This document shows positions 1 through 12,660 of a DNA stretch of 64,000 nucleotides, piece by piece. The DNA comes from Chaunax sp. Z400. Lineage: Eukaryota; Chordata; Actinopteri; Lophiiformes; Chaunacidae. The DNA is taken from the NCBI GenBank assembly GCA_037577475.1, contig CM075197.1, forward strand, positions 24,175,150 to 24,239,149, given 5' to 3'. The translations under genes were made by a program, and so were the position numbers. Below the pieces are notes generated by a model. The model saw nothing but the letters and a program-made list of their open reading frames with translations, ran no database searches and had not been told where the DNA came from. Positions within the stretch are counted from its first letter, which is position 1. Each line of letters opens with the position of its first letter.

Positions 1-3000
1 CGGGAGCCAATTCCCCCGAGGCCGTATCGGCCTCCTGAGTCTCTGTCACGGTCTCGGTCCCTGTCTGACATTGGGGGCTGATCATATTGTGTGGCAAGAG
101 GTGGTGGAGGCATTGAGGAGTGATGCGCCATGTGTGGCCCTGGCCCCCCAATACTAGGGTACGGGGGGTAGCATGGCGGCTCGTTGGGACGGTATGATGT
201 GGTTGGGGGGTACATAGGGCGACCACGATGATATAGTAATGGTTCCTGTGCATCCTCAGAGTAGCGAGATGCTTTGTATCCTCCGACAGTAGATGAGACA
301 GCAGAGGAGGAGGAGGAGGAAGGTAGCATGTCCTGGGGAGGGTAGCCACTGCCCAAAGTGCCGGTGTTGTAGCCGGTATGTCTGCAAGACACAAATGAGG
401 TAGATTTGTGAATCATTATTTTGTAGACATACATGTAACAAACATGTAACTACACACTGATTCCTTCTCTTCCACTGATTATCTGTGCTGCCACCGACAG
501 TTGAGTTCAATAATTAAAAGCCCAAACCCCAAATATTTATTATTCATGTTGTTTTACCAATTTATGTTGATCCAACAGAGAAGCTGTAAAAACATTCTAA
601 AAAGAAAATAATAATGATGTAATATTTGTGTTGCAATTTTAATGGTGCCAAACACTGGTGCACTGTCCAAACATACAGTCTGAACATTACTGCTGCAAAG
701 AACCCAGGAGCAATCCCTCTTGCTGTGTGAGTGGAGACTTGTTTTATGTAAATAAAACAAAACAATTATGAGTAACACGCAATAATTCAACAATATGGTA
801 TGAAAATGTACTTTTTCAGAGCAGTGTAACTGTTATTTGCAACAAGGAAAAATAAATAACATGGATGATTTGTTCAATGAATTCTTGAGATCTCTATACT
901 TCTTTCTCATTGACTGCATAAACAGGCCAGTCTAAGCCTGTCCATGGCATGGACAGGTTTGGGTGTGTGTGTGTGTTCTAGCTATGTTTGTCTATTGAAA
1001 ATATTTGTAAGACAGTTTCACCTGATATCTAATACATGGGTTATTTCTTATTACAGCACTTAAATTCTACCAATTATTACAACTCATTTATTTTCTTCTC
1101 ACTTCTTTTCCCCATGCACACATGCACCTCTGGTCTCTGCATACACACACCAGCTTACTCCGCCTGCCTCTTTCTGTTTCCTGTGTGTGCTCTATTGTCT
1201 TTCGTAGTCAGCAGTATGTTTTAAAGGCCAAAAACACAACAGTTTTGATAGGTTACATCCTCACAGCCTAACAAAATGATAAAAGCAAACCTGGTATCGA
1301 AGTGAACAAGTGTACTTACAAGCTTAAAACAATGTTATAAGATAAGATAAAATAAGATCTATCTATCTATCTATCTAGTATCTTGCTCGAGGATTATCGA
1401 CATGTAGACTGCAGGGGATGGGGATCGAACCACCAACCTTCCGATAAATGGACGACCTCTCTACCCTCTGAGTAGGCCTATATTAAAAAGGAGAGGTTCT
1501 ACCACAAGTAGTACATTTAGATGAGGGATGTTGTAACAGATAACATCTCTCTCAGTGTTTTTCTGTAGAGGATGTGCAATTTTCCATAGCTGAGAGGTGG
1601 GGTAAAGTGCAGGGTGATTGCCCACTAGTTAAATGACCACAGATTGTATTATTCTCTCCGTCTGATTAAAAGTCTGTGTGGGCAACAAATGGTGGGTTTA
1701 TGAGAGAGAGAGAGAGAGAGAGAAAGAGAAAGAGAAAGAAAGGGGAAAGCACAAAACTAGAATACTAAAATGTGATGGGCAATGTTAATATTGTGGAAGG
1801 CCTCCACAAATAAATGACTGTATGGGAAACCCTGACTGACCTGCCGCCGGTGTAGCCTGAGTCTTGTGAGAAAGGAGTCCCAGATCTGGAGCTGTACGGC
1901 GTTCCTCCACCCCCCTGAGATGAGGCAGAGGAGCCTGCCATGGAAGAGGTGGGCGTGTCCATACGCTGATCGCTGTAACCAGTGTCCGCAGAGCAAGGGG
2001 TGATGCCGCCTGATGTTAGGGCTTGTACACCAGCTGCCAAAACAGCAAGCTCACTGGAAAGCCTCCGCCTAATTTCTGATGACTGCACAGCAAAATGACA
2101 TTATTAGAATCTGGAAAATAATCAAGTATGTGGAGTTTAATCTACTATGCTGCTTTATTTGATTCAGAATATGTCCAGATAAAAATGAATAGTTATGCTG
2201 GTGAAATGCTCAAAATCTCCTTCATATCCTTTCACATCAAACTCTAGATAATGATCAAATAACTGAAGTGACAGTTATGGTGTGAACATACCGTGTCAGG
2301 CTGTGGCTGTGTTGGGGTCTGAGGCTGGACCTTTTCTGTCAAAGCCTTGCCTCCCAGGGGCACCGTCTGAGGAGTGTAGGACCCATTTACTATCAGGTCA
2401 TAATACTTCTGCCTCTGCTGGCCTAGGGGGAAAAAAAGCGCCACACAAACATAAATATATGATGAGAAATTATGTAAAAGGAATCTACTTAATGAAGTTA
2501 TCACCATGAGCTGCTAATCTATGTTTTTCTTTCATTTGCTAGTTTGTCCAATGTTGCTTAGCAGGACATCTCAAAAACATGTGAACATATTTCAGTTTAA
2601 GTTTGAGGGAAGTTGGGACAAGTAAAAAAAGACTCACTTTTGATACTGTATTGGGATAAATATTGATAAAGAGGAATGGCTAAATGGGACGTTTTCAGTA
2701 TTTTCTAGAACTACAGCTCTTTCTTGAATTAAATAAAAAGTTGGCATATGTATCTCGTGTGTGCTACACAATGTGTATTACTATGTGTGTACCGATCCAA
2801 GTGCAGAGTGAAAATCTTTATTAATCGATTATTTTAACGACAAATTACAGAGGAATGTGCAGCTTTGGGGGGAAGGATAGTTAATATCTGGCCCCTTTGT
2901 GATTCGGTGTTTTGCACTACACATTTTTTAAACTGGCTTGTATGATATTTTAATTTATGTTAACAGGACAATATTTTATTTGTTTTGATTGATATAAAGA

Positions 3001-3857
3001 GTTTCAAACCAAAATCTAAAATGTGTTACATGTTTGGACTGACATAATATGTGTCACTGTATAAATATCACTTTAAGTTCACTCACAATTGTCTGATCCA
3101 TTACAATTTATATTAGATTTTATAATTAGGACATACTTTTTAGATGTGTTAGATTGAGTGTTTTAACTTACCTTTTATATCTAGTTGAGCATGAATGATG
3201 TTACCCATGACAGAAGTATTATGCAGATGCTTGACTGTGTCCTTGGCTCCTCTGGTACTGGTAAACAACACCCTGGCCAGGCCCAAGTGCTTTCTGGTCT
3301 TGGGATGAAACAGGATTTCCATCTCCTCCACCTCACCGAACTTGGCACACATTTCTGCCAAGAAGGGCTCCTTGATGTTGTCATTGAGTCTAGCAAAGGT
3401 TACCTCCTTGAGGGGTATGGGACCCACATAGAACTCATCAAGCTGTGATGTAAATTGGCAAGATAAGGGAAACAAGCTTCCGTCATTCCGATAGATGAGG
3501 TGGCTGTGTTGTGTGAAATTAATGTTAACCACCTATTCTCACCTTAAACTTTGGCACTGGCAGGGACAGTTCTGCATACCTGGACCATAGTCTCCTTGGT
3601 CTAGGGTCCCGCAGTTCACCCACTGGAGGAAATCCAGAGTCCTAAAAAAAATACACAGGATGCAGCTCAAAGATACAATTATACACACATTAGGGAGAAA
3701 AAAATGGAAATCAACTCACTGGCACACTGAAATGAACTCCATCATATCTGTAGATTTTCTGAGCAACCCGTCGAATTATTGGGTCCTGGACAAGTTTGTA
3801 GCTCTTCCACTGCAAACTGACAGCTTTCTGTGTTTCTGCCCCACCGTCTGGATCCAT
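1..3857 (-). CDS. setd1a: SET1-type histone H3K4 methyltransferase, N-terminal part (setd1a), truncated by window edge
   Basis: Five coding exons (minus): 3720-3857 (start ATG at 3857), 3543-3641, 3172-3442, 2292-2422, 1841-2082, and a sixth, 1-381, that continues past the left edge. All joins keep phase. The first two exons give MDPDGG... and a VPKFK-type lead-in. The 271-bp exon encodes the RRM (about residues 80-170), with FYVGPIPLKEVTFARLNDN and NTSVMGNIIHAQLDIKG. The next exon gives YYDLIVNGSYTPQTVP, typical of SETD1A rather than SETD1B. Then follow Ser/Thr/Gly/Pro-rich segments (GTPYSSRSGTPFSQDSGYTGG) and a PPYPSIGGPGP-type low-complexity stretch. In the known family the protein is the catalytic subunit of the nuclear COMPASS complex, working with WDR5, RBBP5, ASH2L and CFP1; the SET domain is C-terminal and lies outside the window. 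The paralogue call rests on remembered sequence. Confidence 0.93.
1379..1478 (-). repeat. tRNA-derived SINE relic in setd1a intron
   Basis: The minus strand reads ctcagagggtagagagg, gttggtggttcgatcccc (a Pol III B box) and, further on, gcaagatac, in the order expected for a common fish tRNA-derived SINE. A TCTA/GATA microsatellite (1357-1378) directly follows its 3' end. Confidence 0.6.
1702..1744 (+). repeat. (GA)n / GAAA purine tract
   Basis: A gagaga run followed by agaaagagaaag, in a setd1a intron. Confidence 0.95.
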
Positions 3858-4644
3858 CCTACAACTGACTGTCAAAGGAAGACCATGATTTCAGATAGTG
3901 CTGCAGCTACTGCTTGGGAGCCAAACCACATCAGAACCAGAAAAATTAAGAGCGAATCTTGAACAAATTGGCTGATGAATAGAGTTATAGTGGTCTGAAA
4001 AGCTGCAGCAATTACGGTCAAAGTTGGTTATAATTGGTATGGTAAAGTATCAGAACGACGAGCTGCGTCATATCAGTTAGTCAAATATTAACTTGTCCGA
4101 CCACCATCTATTTAAAGTAATTTTCAATACAGTAGAAGAAAATGCATTAAACGGGATCATAGCCAGGCCGTTTTTAGCCTTGACTAAGATGCTGCGTGCT
4201 GTCAAAACAATGACCACCGTTACGTCACTAACCAGTGAGTACAGCTAGCAACCTGCTAGCTACACCAACATAATGCAAAGAAATGGTGTTTTCCGACGTC
4301 AAGACAAAGTTCACCTTAGCTACAGATTAATTCGGGTTGAAAACTATTCCCTAAGAGCAACATGCGTTAACATTAGACCACGTTAATTTATGTTGAATAA
4401 TTACTTATACCTTCTAGCTTTAGCTAGTGCAAGTCAACGCTACGGTAACGCTGGGCTAACGCTAACTAGCAAGAGCATCAAATTAGGAGCTAAACTCTGA
4501 TCTCATTGAGCCTCTGTCATCGTCGACAACATTATATCAGTGACATTCGTGTTATGCACCTCTCTTCTATGTTCTACTGAATTGTTTTGCCTACAGTACG
4601 GCTAAATTCGGACCCCACCTCTTCAAGACCTACTGCCCGCTCAC
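3858..4644. other. setd1a first intron with GCTAAC/GCTAGC word cluster
   Basis: No coding exon is seen. Between about 4,235 and 4,475 the words GCTAGC, GCTAAC and TTAGC recur many times on both strands. Similar clusters occur by the ccdc47 and dcaf7 starts. Confidence 0.4.
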
Positions 4645-4900
4645 CCGAAAGTAGCAAACCGCCGCTACAGTGTAGGCAGCTACAGCCAGGCCCGGGAGAC
4701 GAACAAGAAAAACACTGAGCCCCTAACAGAAAAAGGACATCTCCGACGCTGCGCTTAAGCAAAACTGATTAGCTAAAACGATGCCGCTATCATTCCGATA
4801 GTAAGTCAAGACCACAACACGCCTCTCAGAGCGGCGAAGCCACTGTTTTCGCAGTAAATTCCCTATATTGTTGAGAGAGCCGCCATCGCGTAACCAACCT
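4645..4900 (-). other. setd1a: Candidate 5' noncoding first exon and promoter of setd1a
   Basis: The ATG exon of setd1a has a strong acceptor (TTTGACAG) only 11 nt before the start codon, at 3869-3870, so an upstream noncoding exon is expected. On the minus strand a good donor, CGG|GTGAGC, ends a GC-richer block at 4645, and a second possible donor (AAG|GTATAA) ends at 4411. The upstream limit near 4.9 kb is a guess: a GCGATGGCGGC motif, resembling YY1-type core promoter elements, lies near 4,885. Transcript data would be needed to fix the start site. Confidence 0.4.
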
Positions 4901-4959
4901 GAAAACCTCGCCTGTTCTCCATCAGTGTATGCGAATGCAGCCTACAAATTTTGACCGGC

Positions 4960-6850
4960 ACTTTCATTAAAACACGAATAAATAAATAAGGTCCATTACA
5001 CCGAAAAATAATGATTTGAATGTAATATATATTAAATAAATTATTTATTGATAATTGAATGTATTAAAAGCCACATTTTTACAGTTTGAAATATGTTTGA
5101 ATCTGCTCAAACAAAGCAAAGCAAATACAAGTCATCATTGCGCCCCCTAAAGGCTAATCAGTGTCAGTTACCTCAAACTTTAGTGTGGAGAGCATTTCGA
5201 CTTTTTTAAAATATATAGTAGACATAATATTTTTTATTTATTCACTATGGTATTTATTTAGAAAAAAAACTTTTGAAAGATGGGAGAAAGTACACAGCCA
5301 GAATTTAAAGTGAATCAAAAATGTGGAACAACTGGTTTCCATAACAGAGCAACTTTAAATTGTTTGATTGATCATAACATTTTGGTATTACATTTCATTT
5401 AATATGGCAATCCTTTGCCCTTGATATATTACTTTATTAAAATCATCAATGGATAAAATAAAATCTGAGAGAATACATCAGGAAAGTAGTGAGAAATCAA
5501 GAACATACATTAAGTGAATCATTTGGGTAAGATGATGCAATAAAACGAGAATAAAGAATAAATAATCAATGAATATCTGTAAAACATATTGTGTCATCTA
5601 CACTGCACATGATAAAGAGTGGGCACTCTAATGTTGTGCAATTGTAACAGTAGAAAACACTCAGAGAACATATTCCTCCGCCAAAACCATTGTTACTAAA
5701 ACCTGAAAAATCATAAAATAGATGCCCACACCTGGGTATTTTTTTATTTTTCTTGTTAATGACAAAATGTTAGAAGGACCTCAGAGTCCACAACCGAACC
5801 CAAGTCCACCTAAAGAATTAATCAAGTCTTCCTTGGCCTAAGATCCAACTCTACACAAAATATTCACCACAATTTGTTGATAGCTTTTCGAGTTATCTTG
5901 GAAACAAACATGGGTGATCACATAACCTCCTCCAACTCTTGCATTACTATTTTTGTGAAGCTGCAATACTAACTTTGATCTGTGTTCCTTTAATGCTTTC
6001 TGGTATATTTGTGATTTTATATTTAAGATTTTCATTGGAATTTGATAAGAAAACTCAAACCCTAAGGATATCATAGGTTTGATCATACCCAGATTTACAT
6101 CTGGATAGTCATTGGATCCATTTTAGCTTGTCAACCCCACTGCTGTAACCATATCTAGCTCAGAGGCTGCTAATGGTATCCAAAAGTTAAATTTAGCCTC
6201 GCTCATTCAAAACCATATTATAGAGCAACAGCTTCTCCCAAGAAGTACGTCAGACAGTTATTTTCTACACAAGTGCACCGAATTCATCACCCATGTTTGG
6301 TACAATCATTTTCCATGTAAATCAGATAAATTATTTGAAATGTACAATTAAAAACAAACAAAGTAAAGTTTTCCAACAGACTCCAGTGCATTTTATTAAT
6401 ATTGCTCAGATATTCATTATACACAGCCTGCAAAAAACCAATCTCATAGCAGATATAAATTAAAATGATTTAATCCTAACAATTTCCCAATGAAACCACT
6501 GCAATGCTTTCATTCCTTTTCAAATGTGTCTCATTGCCAAAAATGTGCGTGATCGTTCCCAGCAGATAAAATTTAAAAAGCTCACCAAGCTACACAGGTT
6601 TCCAAAAGAGCTTTGAATTTTGACAAGAAAATATAAATCCAGTCATGACTGTAGTGACAGATTTTATGGTGAATAGGTCCCTTTCACTTGACATGGACAG
6701 TTCACTCTCAGTCATTAAGGTTTGGCCACACCGAAGGGAGCAGCTGGTGACAGAGACGGCGACGCTTGACACACCCAGAGACACAGATGTCTGTTTAGAG
6801 CTGAGGCGACTGAGCTGGATACTGTGGTGAGAAGCTGGAGGAAGAAAAGT
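4960..6850. other. Intergenic DNA between setd1a and the ccdc47 3' end
   Basis: AT-rich DNA without a recognised gene. It contains one decayed dispersed-repeat copy (about 5,669-5,950). On the minus strand an AATAAA (6392-6397) could be a distal polyadenylation signal for ccdc47. The short ORFs here have no family resemblance. Confidence 0.5.
5669..5950 (-). repeat. Decayed dispersed repeat, copy 1 of a family with a CCTCCGCC-type end
   Basis: The segment begins cctccgccaaaaccattg and carries actaaaacctgaa, cctgggtatttttt, aagatccaactctacacaaaat and tttcgagttatc. The same ordered landmarks recur at about 8,580-8,815 and 14,566-14,800. The layout resembles the 3' ends of common teleost interspersed repeats whose consensus ends in ggcggaggta. 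The family name cannot be given from the sequence alone. Confidence 0.5.
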
Positions 6851-6855
6851 CTGCT

Positions 6856-7225
6856 TGTACAACCCGATTCCCAAAAAAAGTTGGGATACAGAGTAAAACA
6901 TAAAGAAAACAAATTTTCCAACTTTTTTTTTTTTTTTTTTTTTACATATACCCAATAGAAACAGTACAAATACATATATTTTATGTTTGACCTCATTTAC
7001 ATTGATTCAATAGGTAATCAGAGGATGATTGGCTGTGAAAGGCTCAGGATGTGGTGAGGTAAATCACTTTGTGAAACAGTAATGTATAAAGGATAATAAT
7101 AAAGACGGGCTTGAAAACAGTTTGTAAGAATGTAAATATAATTCATTTGCAAATTACTGCATTCTGTTTTTAATTATTTCATAGTTTACACAGTGTCGCG
7201 ACTTCTTGGGAATCTGGGTTGTATC
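6856..7225. mobile_element. Decayed non-autonomous DNA transposon (MITE-like) with about 50-bp inverted ends
   Basis: The left end reads gtacaacccgattccc followed by aaaaaaagttgggatacag. The right end, read on the minus strand, is gatacaacccagattccc followed by aagaagtcgcgacactgtg. The two ends are imperfect inverted copies for about 50 bp, and the inner part contains a T-run at 6923-6943. The terminal sequence is familiar from a very common fish element family (acaacccgattcc...gttgggac...tgtgtaaa). There is no transposase ORF. Its right end lies about 20 bp from the ccdc47 stop codon, so it is probably inside the ccdc47 3' UTR. Confidence 0.7.
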
Positions 7226-7245
7226 AACATTCCTATGAAGGCCGT

Positions 7246-10200
7246 TCACATAGCTTTCACTTTGATCTGCTTCATCTTCATCTGCTTCTTCTCAATCTTC
7301 TTCTGCTCACGCCGCTGAGCTGCTTCCTGAAAAATGAACAAAAGAATAAACTTTAGTGTCAAAATTAGAAACTTTACTTATTCGTGTGTTTTTATTTAAA
7401 AGAATTGTTCACGTTTTGTGAAATATGCTGATTTGCTTTCATGCTGAGTTAGATGAGAAGATTTACATAACTTTTATGTCTGTAAGTTAAATATGAAGCT
7501 ACAGCCAGAAGCTGGTTGAGCTTAGCTTAGCTTAAAGACTGGAAACAACAACCCTGGCTCCATCCAAGAGTAACAGAATTCACCGACCAACACAAGAGAA
7601 GTCTAGATGACTCTAGCTACATATTTGCCAAAAAGACATGTAGTCGTTCTAAATCTTCTCAGCCAACTCGCAGCAAGAAAGCAGAGAAGTAAAATGCCAG
7701 ACTATATTCCTTTGCAGGTTTTTTTGTGGGGTATGCGTGTGTGATATTTCAGATTTCAGACCTCCAGACGACGTTGCCTCTCAGGGTCCTCCTCATTCAT
7801 GATTCTCTCCTTCTCGGCTCTCTTCTTCTCCTCCCGGCGCGTCTGGGCCGCCTCCTGACGCTGAGCGTGAGTCTGCTTCAGGAAGTTCTCCTCCACACGG
7901 GCCCGGTTTCTGTCAGCTTTCTGCTTGCCCTAAATATACAGGAAGGATAGAAGGGCCTCATCACTACACTTAAAATTCCAATTTCAAAGCATAAAATAGA
8001 GCAAATAAGTGAGTGGCCATTTGGACACCATAGCGCTAGAATCCTGCTCACCTCTCTGTTGAGACGCAGTTTCCTGACTTTGTCGATGCTGTAGATCACC
8101 ATGTTCATGAGAGGGAGCAGAGTGTCCATGTCTTTGGGAGAAGTGTTGCCCATGCCAGGCACTGCACAAAAAAAAAATGCAGAGAACATTAAGCATATCA
8201 GTAAAATTAAAATAGAATGTGCATTTCCTGAAGAAAGTTTTGAGTGTGAGAGCTGCAAGCTGTCAGGTGATACCAAAGGAGGGATTTTTACCTCTGCCAA
8301 CTGACCGGTGCCGTTTGTTTTTGTGTGTCTATTTGTAAGCAGGGTAATTTAAAAGTTGTGAACAGATTTCATTAAATTTTGTGGCTGGGAAAGGGCCTTG
8401 GGGAGGGGAACAGGTGATTAGATTTTGGGGCTTATCCAGAAGATGGTATGAATTTTTCAAATCTTTTGGCACCACATCCAGGAGGAATTCAGCCAAATGC
8501 TGTCGACTTAATGCATTGTCATCTCTGCAATTCTGCTGATTTTGGTCATCATAGAATATTACATTTCCGCAGAGATAGCATACCTCCTCCAATGACGTTG
8601 CCACTAAAACCTGAACAATTGGAAAGTAGTTGTCCATTCCTGGGTGTTTTTGTGTTGATTTGCCTGTTCGTATATTTCATATCAGCAAAATGTTGAAAAA
8701 AGGCCCCGTCTTCAATGTTGACGAACGTGAAAAGGTGATCCAGAGATCACATCTGCCCCAAGATCCACCCCGACACAAAATTACATCAGAATCCCTTGAG
8801 TCAAAATGTTCACCATTAAATGTAAACAGCAGCGTCTTCTTTGTCTCAGGCAGCTTTAAAGGTTGACCCTCCCTGGAAAAACAACACAGGAGGTTTTAGA
8901 ACCACATTAGAAAACAGGAAAATGCTAAATAACTCAGATGGAAGGGATTAAACGATCAAATAAAAACTTACTCTTGCATAACTTTTGGACCAGAAAATTG
9001 GTCCGAGAAATGGATGGACTCAATCTTGTCGGCATGGTTGGTGATATAATGCACCATCTAAAAGACAAAAACAGATCCAGACACGTGAGAGTGGTGGATT
9101 TAAAGAGAGGAACAAGTCTGACAAATCAAGAAAGCCTGTTTTTGTAGTAATACTGGATGAGAGAGAAACATATAAAGACTTGACCTTGTTGTCCATCACC
9201 CCATCTGTGACCTCGCCCATCTCACTTAGAATGGCCAGGGAGTCTGGGATCCCATACTTGGCCCCAGACTTGGGCTTGTCACCGCAGAACTCACTCTAAG
9301 GAAAAAGAACAAAAAAGGAAGCCTTGACTATGCAGCTAATCAATCAATGGGTGCAAATAAACTAATCCGTTGTGTAGTAACACTCCAGTGTCATAAGAAT
9401 AGCTTAAGACTGCATTAATGTGATGTACATCAGGTGTAAAGGATATTTACCAAGTCCTGCATCTCCTTCTGAAGCCTGGCCATGGCCTTCTTGGTGCCGA
9501 CAGCAAACACAAAAGTGTCCATGTCCTCGTCATTGAGAGTCACTTTAATTTGCTACAGGCAGACACACACCGTTAGTGAGATGGTGACTACTTTTAATGT
9601 ATCTGAGCTTTGTGTTCCACGTAAAGACTCCAGACGAAATCATATGAATTCTAATTGACTGATACAAACCACTTGATCACAGGCAGGCCTCATCATCCTC
9701 GCCAGAACGTTGAGCAGGTCCTGCCTCTTCAGAAACTGGAATAGGCCAACATATTATACGCAAAACAGTGACAACAACATTACAACATACATATAACACA
9801 CCAAGCACATACCTTGAGTTGGATCAACATGCCTTCACAGCACACACGTCCAGAGCACCACAGGTTGTAGATGTGTTCATTTTCCTGATTCAACTTCCCA
9901 GTGCTCACTGCTTCTTTACTGGTGCCATCATCACCTGGAAATACAAATGACTGAGAATCGACACAAAAGCTGCTCCAGACTGTCACAATTTCATTCATTT
10001 GGTCATAAGTAGGGATAAAACACAAGCACATGCCCTGTTGTTGTATACTAGAGGTGAGGTGGAAGAACTCACCCACTAGTGCAAAGTTGCTCTCCAGCAG
10101 TTCTCTGTGTGAGTTGAACCAGGACTGAGCGAGGCGACTGTTCTTATTTTTGCCAATGATGTAGTTCATGATGTAGGCCAACAGGCCGGTAACCATCAGG

Positions 10201-11889
10201 ATCTCCATGTAGTAACTCTCCCAGCTGTTCTGCAGGTGGGCAGGAACCTGCAGAGAAAAAACAAGTATTAGCGCTCGATTGAAACTGGATTTTTGAGGCC
10301 AATACTGATACTGATATTTGGGAGGTAGCAACATAGATGTTGGCCAAAAGTTATTTTTAAACACAACCATGTAACATAAATAACCCACAATTACCATCTT
10401 GCAGTTGTAAGCTTCCATACACCAGTCAAGTTTAATTTTGCATACATGTTTGTCCAAATTCATAATATATGGCCCCCCTCTCCCACCCACAAGCACAGGT
10501 GCCATCAGGATAGTGTAACTACCAAGGGATTGAATCACCGAGTCCTAGGAAGAACCTACGTAGTGAAGGTTTTAAAATAAGTGTAGGTCTTAATGAAACA
10601 GAACGTATCAAACATGCCGTCTTCATTTAGACATTTGTGTGACATTTTATCATTATTGGTGTATAAATTCTTCAATTATGAACAAAAATGTGTTTTGTGA
10701 GGTAAAAGTCACCTTGACCTTTGACCAACAAATTCTAATCAGTTTATACTCCAGTCCAAGTGTGTGCATTTGTTGACTTTGATGGATATGGTGTGTTCAC
10801 AAGTGTGAGAGGTACGAACAACTCAAAAACAACCTGAACCCGTAAACATAATCTCTTTGTGGATGCCTCAGAAATATGACCATATTATTAGTGGGATATT
10901 TCACAGTTTTAGCTGCAATGGGCTAATATCAGCAGACATATCAGCCTGGTCAATTTATCAGTTAATCCCATCATTACAATCACGATAATTGCAACAATGT
11001 TAATTTCGGTCGAAAGCAATAAGTTGTCAAATGCTACAATTTCAGGAATGTGTGTTGACTTTCTATGACAACAGTTTGTGTATAATACATCCTCGCTAAC
11101 CGATATTTTTTAACAGCAACTACAAACAACTGAGTAAACAGAATTACTACTACTTTCTTTAATTATTCCTTGCAGAAGCCTCCCACAGCTGCAAAACTGC
11201 ATTTTCTTTAAGCTCTATGGGGCAAAACTCCCCAAACATAAATGTTCATGTATACACTAAACTCTGCTTTACTGGCAGCAGAAATTGTTGGCACATTCAG
11301 AGCCAAGGAGGACCACAATGACTAGAAGGCAGTATGCGAGGTGATTTTAGGAATAAGCCCGGCTTACCGTGTGGATTATGAGGGGGTCCTTCATGGAGTG
11401 GCCTGTTTTCTCCATGTCTCCAATCCCCTCAAATTCCTCCTGATCATATTTGCTGTATATGTCTTGATCCTATGGAAACATGAAGATGAATTAGAATAGT
11501 TGCAGAGTCTATACAGATGACTAAAAATGTATAAATATAAATGATTTATCATAGAAACTAAAAGATTATTCTGTAAACAGTAATATGAGACAATGTACCT
11601 GTGTCTCTGAATCCTCAAAACCATCCTGGCCATCCTCCAGCTCCACAGTGGCTTCATCTTCATCTTCGTCCTCTTCGGGCTGCGAGGACGGTGAGACGCG
11701 AGGCGGAGGGGCAGTTTCTACCTCAGCTGCTGGATCGTCATTCATGTCCTCAAACTCAGCAAAGTCATTGTCATCAAAGTCTACAATGTCCTCACCATCA
11801 TCAAAATCATCATTGTAGCGGCCCCTGGACACAGGAATGTCCAGGAGGAGCAGCAGTGCGGGTATCAGGAGGAGATACACACTTCGCAT
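7246..11889 (-). CDS. ccdc47: ER membrane PAT-complex subunit CCDC47 (calumin)
   Basis: Twelve coding exons (minus): 11599-11889, 11368-11469, 10073-10247, 9813-9934, 9670-9735, 9451-9552, 9185-9295, 8972-9057, 8814-8872, 8052-8161, 7762-7929, 7246-7326. They total 1473 bp (490 aa plus stop; the human protein is about 483 aa) and every junction keeps frame. A signal peptide (MRSVYLLLIPALLLLL) is followed by a very acidic luminal segment rich in D/E (about residues 20-100), the expected low-affinity Ca2+-binding region. The hydrophobic span MEILMVTGLLAYIMNYIIG lies in the third coding exon. A cytosolic domain follows, and the C-terminus is a highly charged coiled coil ending KMKQIKVKAM. In the known family CCDC47 pairs with Asterix/WDR83OS in the PAT complex, which shields polar transmembrane helices at the Sec61 multipass translocon. 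The start ATG has a good Kozak context (CCCACCATG), 8 nt after an acceptor. Confidence 0.97.
7400..7640 (+). repeat. Teleost dispersed repeat, core agcttagcttaaagactggaaa (copy 1)
   Basis: The segment includes catgctgagttagatgagaag, tatgtctgtaagttaaatatgaagct, agcttagcttaaagactgg and ctggctccatccaagagtaac. A second copy at 23,540-23,730 has the same ordered elements. It sits in the last ccdc47 intron (7327-7761). Confidence 0.55.
8580..8813 (-). repeat. Decayed dispersed repeat, copy 2, abutting a ccdc47 splice donor
   Basis: It shares with copy 1 (5,669-5,950) the landmarks actaaaacctgaa, cctgggtgttttt, agcaaaatgttga and aagatccaccccgacacaaaat, in the same order. It lies in the ccdc47 intron 8162-8813 and extends to within a few bases of the donor of coding exon 8814-8872. 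Confidence 0.5.
10265..11100. repeat. Repeat-rich part of a ccdc47 intron
   Basis: In intron 10248-11367, fragments such as ggatttttgaggccaatactgatactg (about 10,285) and tatcagcagacatatcagcctgg (about 10,926) look like decayed pieces of a common fish repeat. No coding exon or terminal repeat was recognised here. Confidence 0.3.
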
Positions 11890-12439
11890 GGTGGGACCTG
11901 CACCAAAGTGGAAATGCAGTATGAAAAACACTATGCAACAGACAGAAACACATGTAAATAAGGGTGGTTTAAGAAGTGACAGAGCGGGTGAAACACAGAA
12001 GTTTTAACATGTGAAACACAAACAGAAAGGAAAAATCTTACACATATCAAAAACAAGAAATGAAAGCATGAGGTCCAACCAGTTCAGTACATGTTTCGAC
12101 TTGCAACTTCTAAACTTTAAGAAAAAAAAATTCTATTGATTTTTGAGGGCTGGGCCTCTGGCAATAAAAGTTAACTTTGATCACATTATACATTAATGGG
12201 ATGAAAAACACACCACTCATTTTTTGACCCCACTAGAAAAAACATTTTCTCTATTTTAAAACTGTTTGTACATTTAACTGTAGAGCAGGTTTTGTGATAA
12301 TTGTAAACATACAAGGTTTGGTCACAGTTGACTGATTTTTGTGAGTAGTCGGGTTTAAAAACAAAAGATTTAGAGATATAGCCATGAAGCCTTTATCCAA
12401 CTAATCCAAAATGACCACTCCCTTGTTAAATTTACCCAC

Positions 12440-12660
12440 CCCTATAAAAGACACAAAGATTGGGAAGAAAATTATATCTACAGGAATGCCAGGGCTAGGG
12501 CAGCATGACCAGTGATGTTGCCCTATCATGGTCAGTGATGAGACCTGACTTAACCCCCAATGAAAACCTATGGGGTTGGAGGTGGTGTCAGTCCATAAGG
12601 ATGATTACGATTGTAATTAATGCTGATGGGGACACACTAACTACTGAGGACGTTGTCTAA
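12440..12660 (+). mobile_element. Possible fossil of a Tc1/mariner-type transposase in ccdc47 intron 1
   Basis: Around 12,539-12,585 the plus strand reads in one frame as MRPDLTPNENLWG. This resembles the conserved PDLNPIENLW motif near the catalytic DDE core of Tc1-like transposases. The flanks have lost the frame and no terminal repeats were found, so this is a short relic with low confidence. Confidence 0.35.

Noticed and set aside
11585..11924. Ser-rich and His/Pro-rich plus-strand ORFs opposite the ccdc47 ATG exon
   Set aside because: Mirror of the acidic D/E-rich codons of ccdc47; low complexity.
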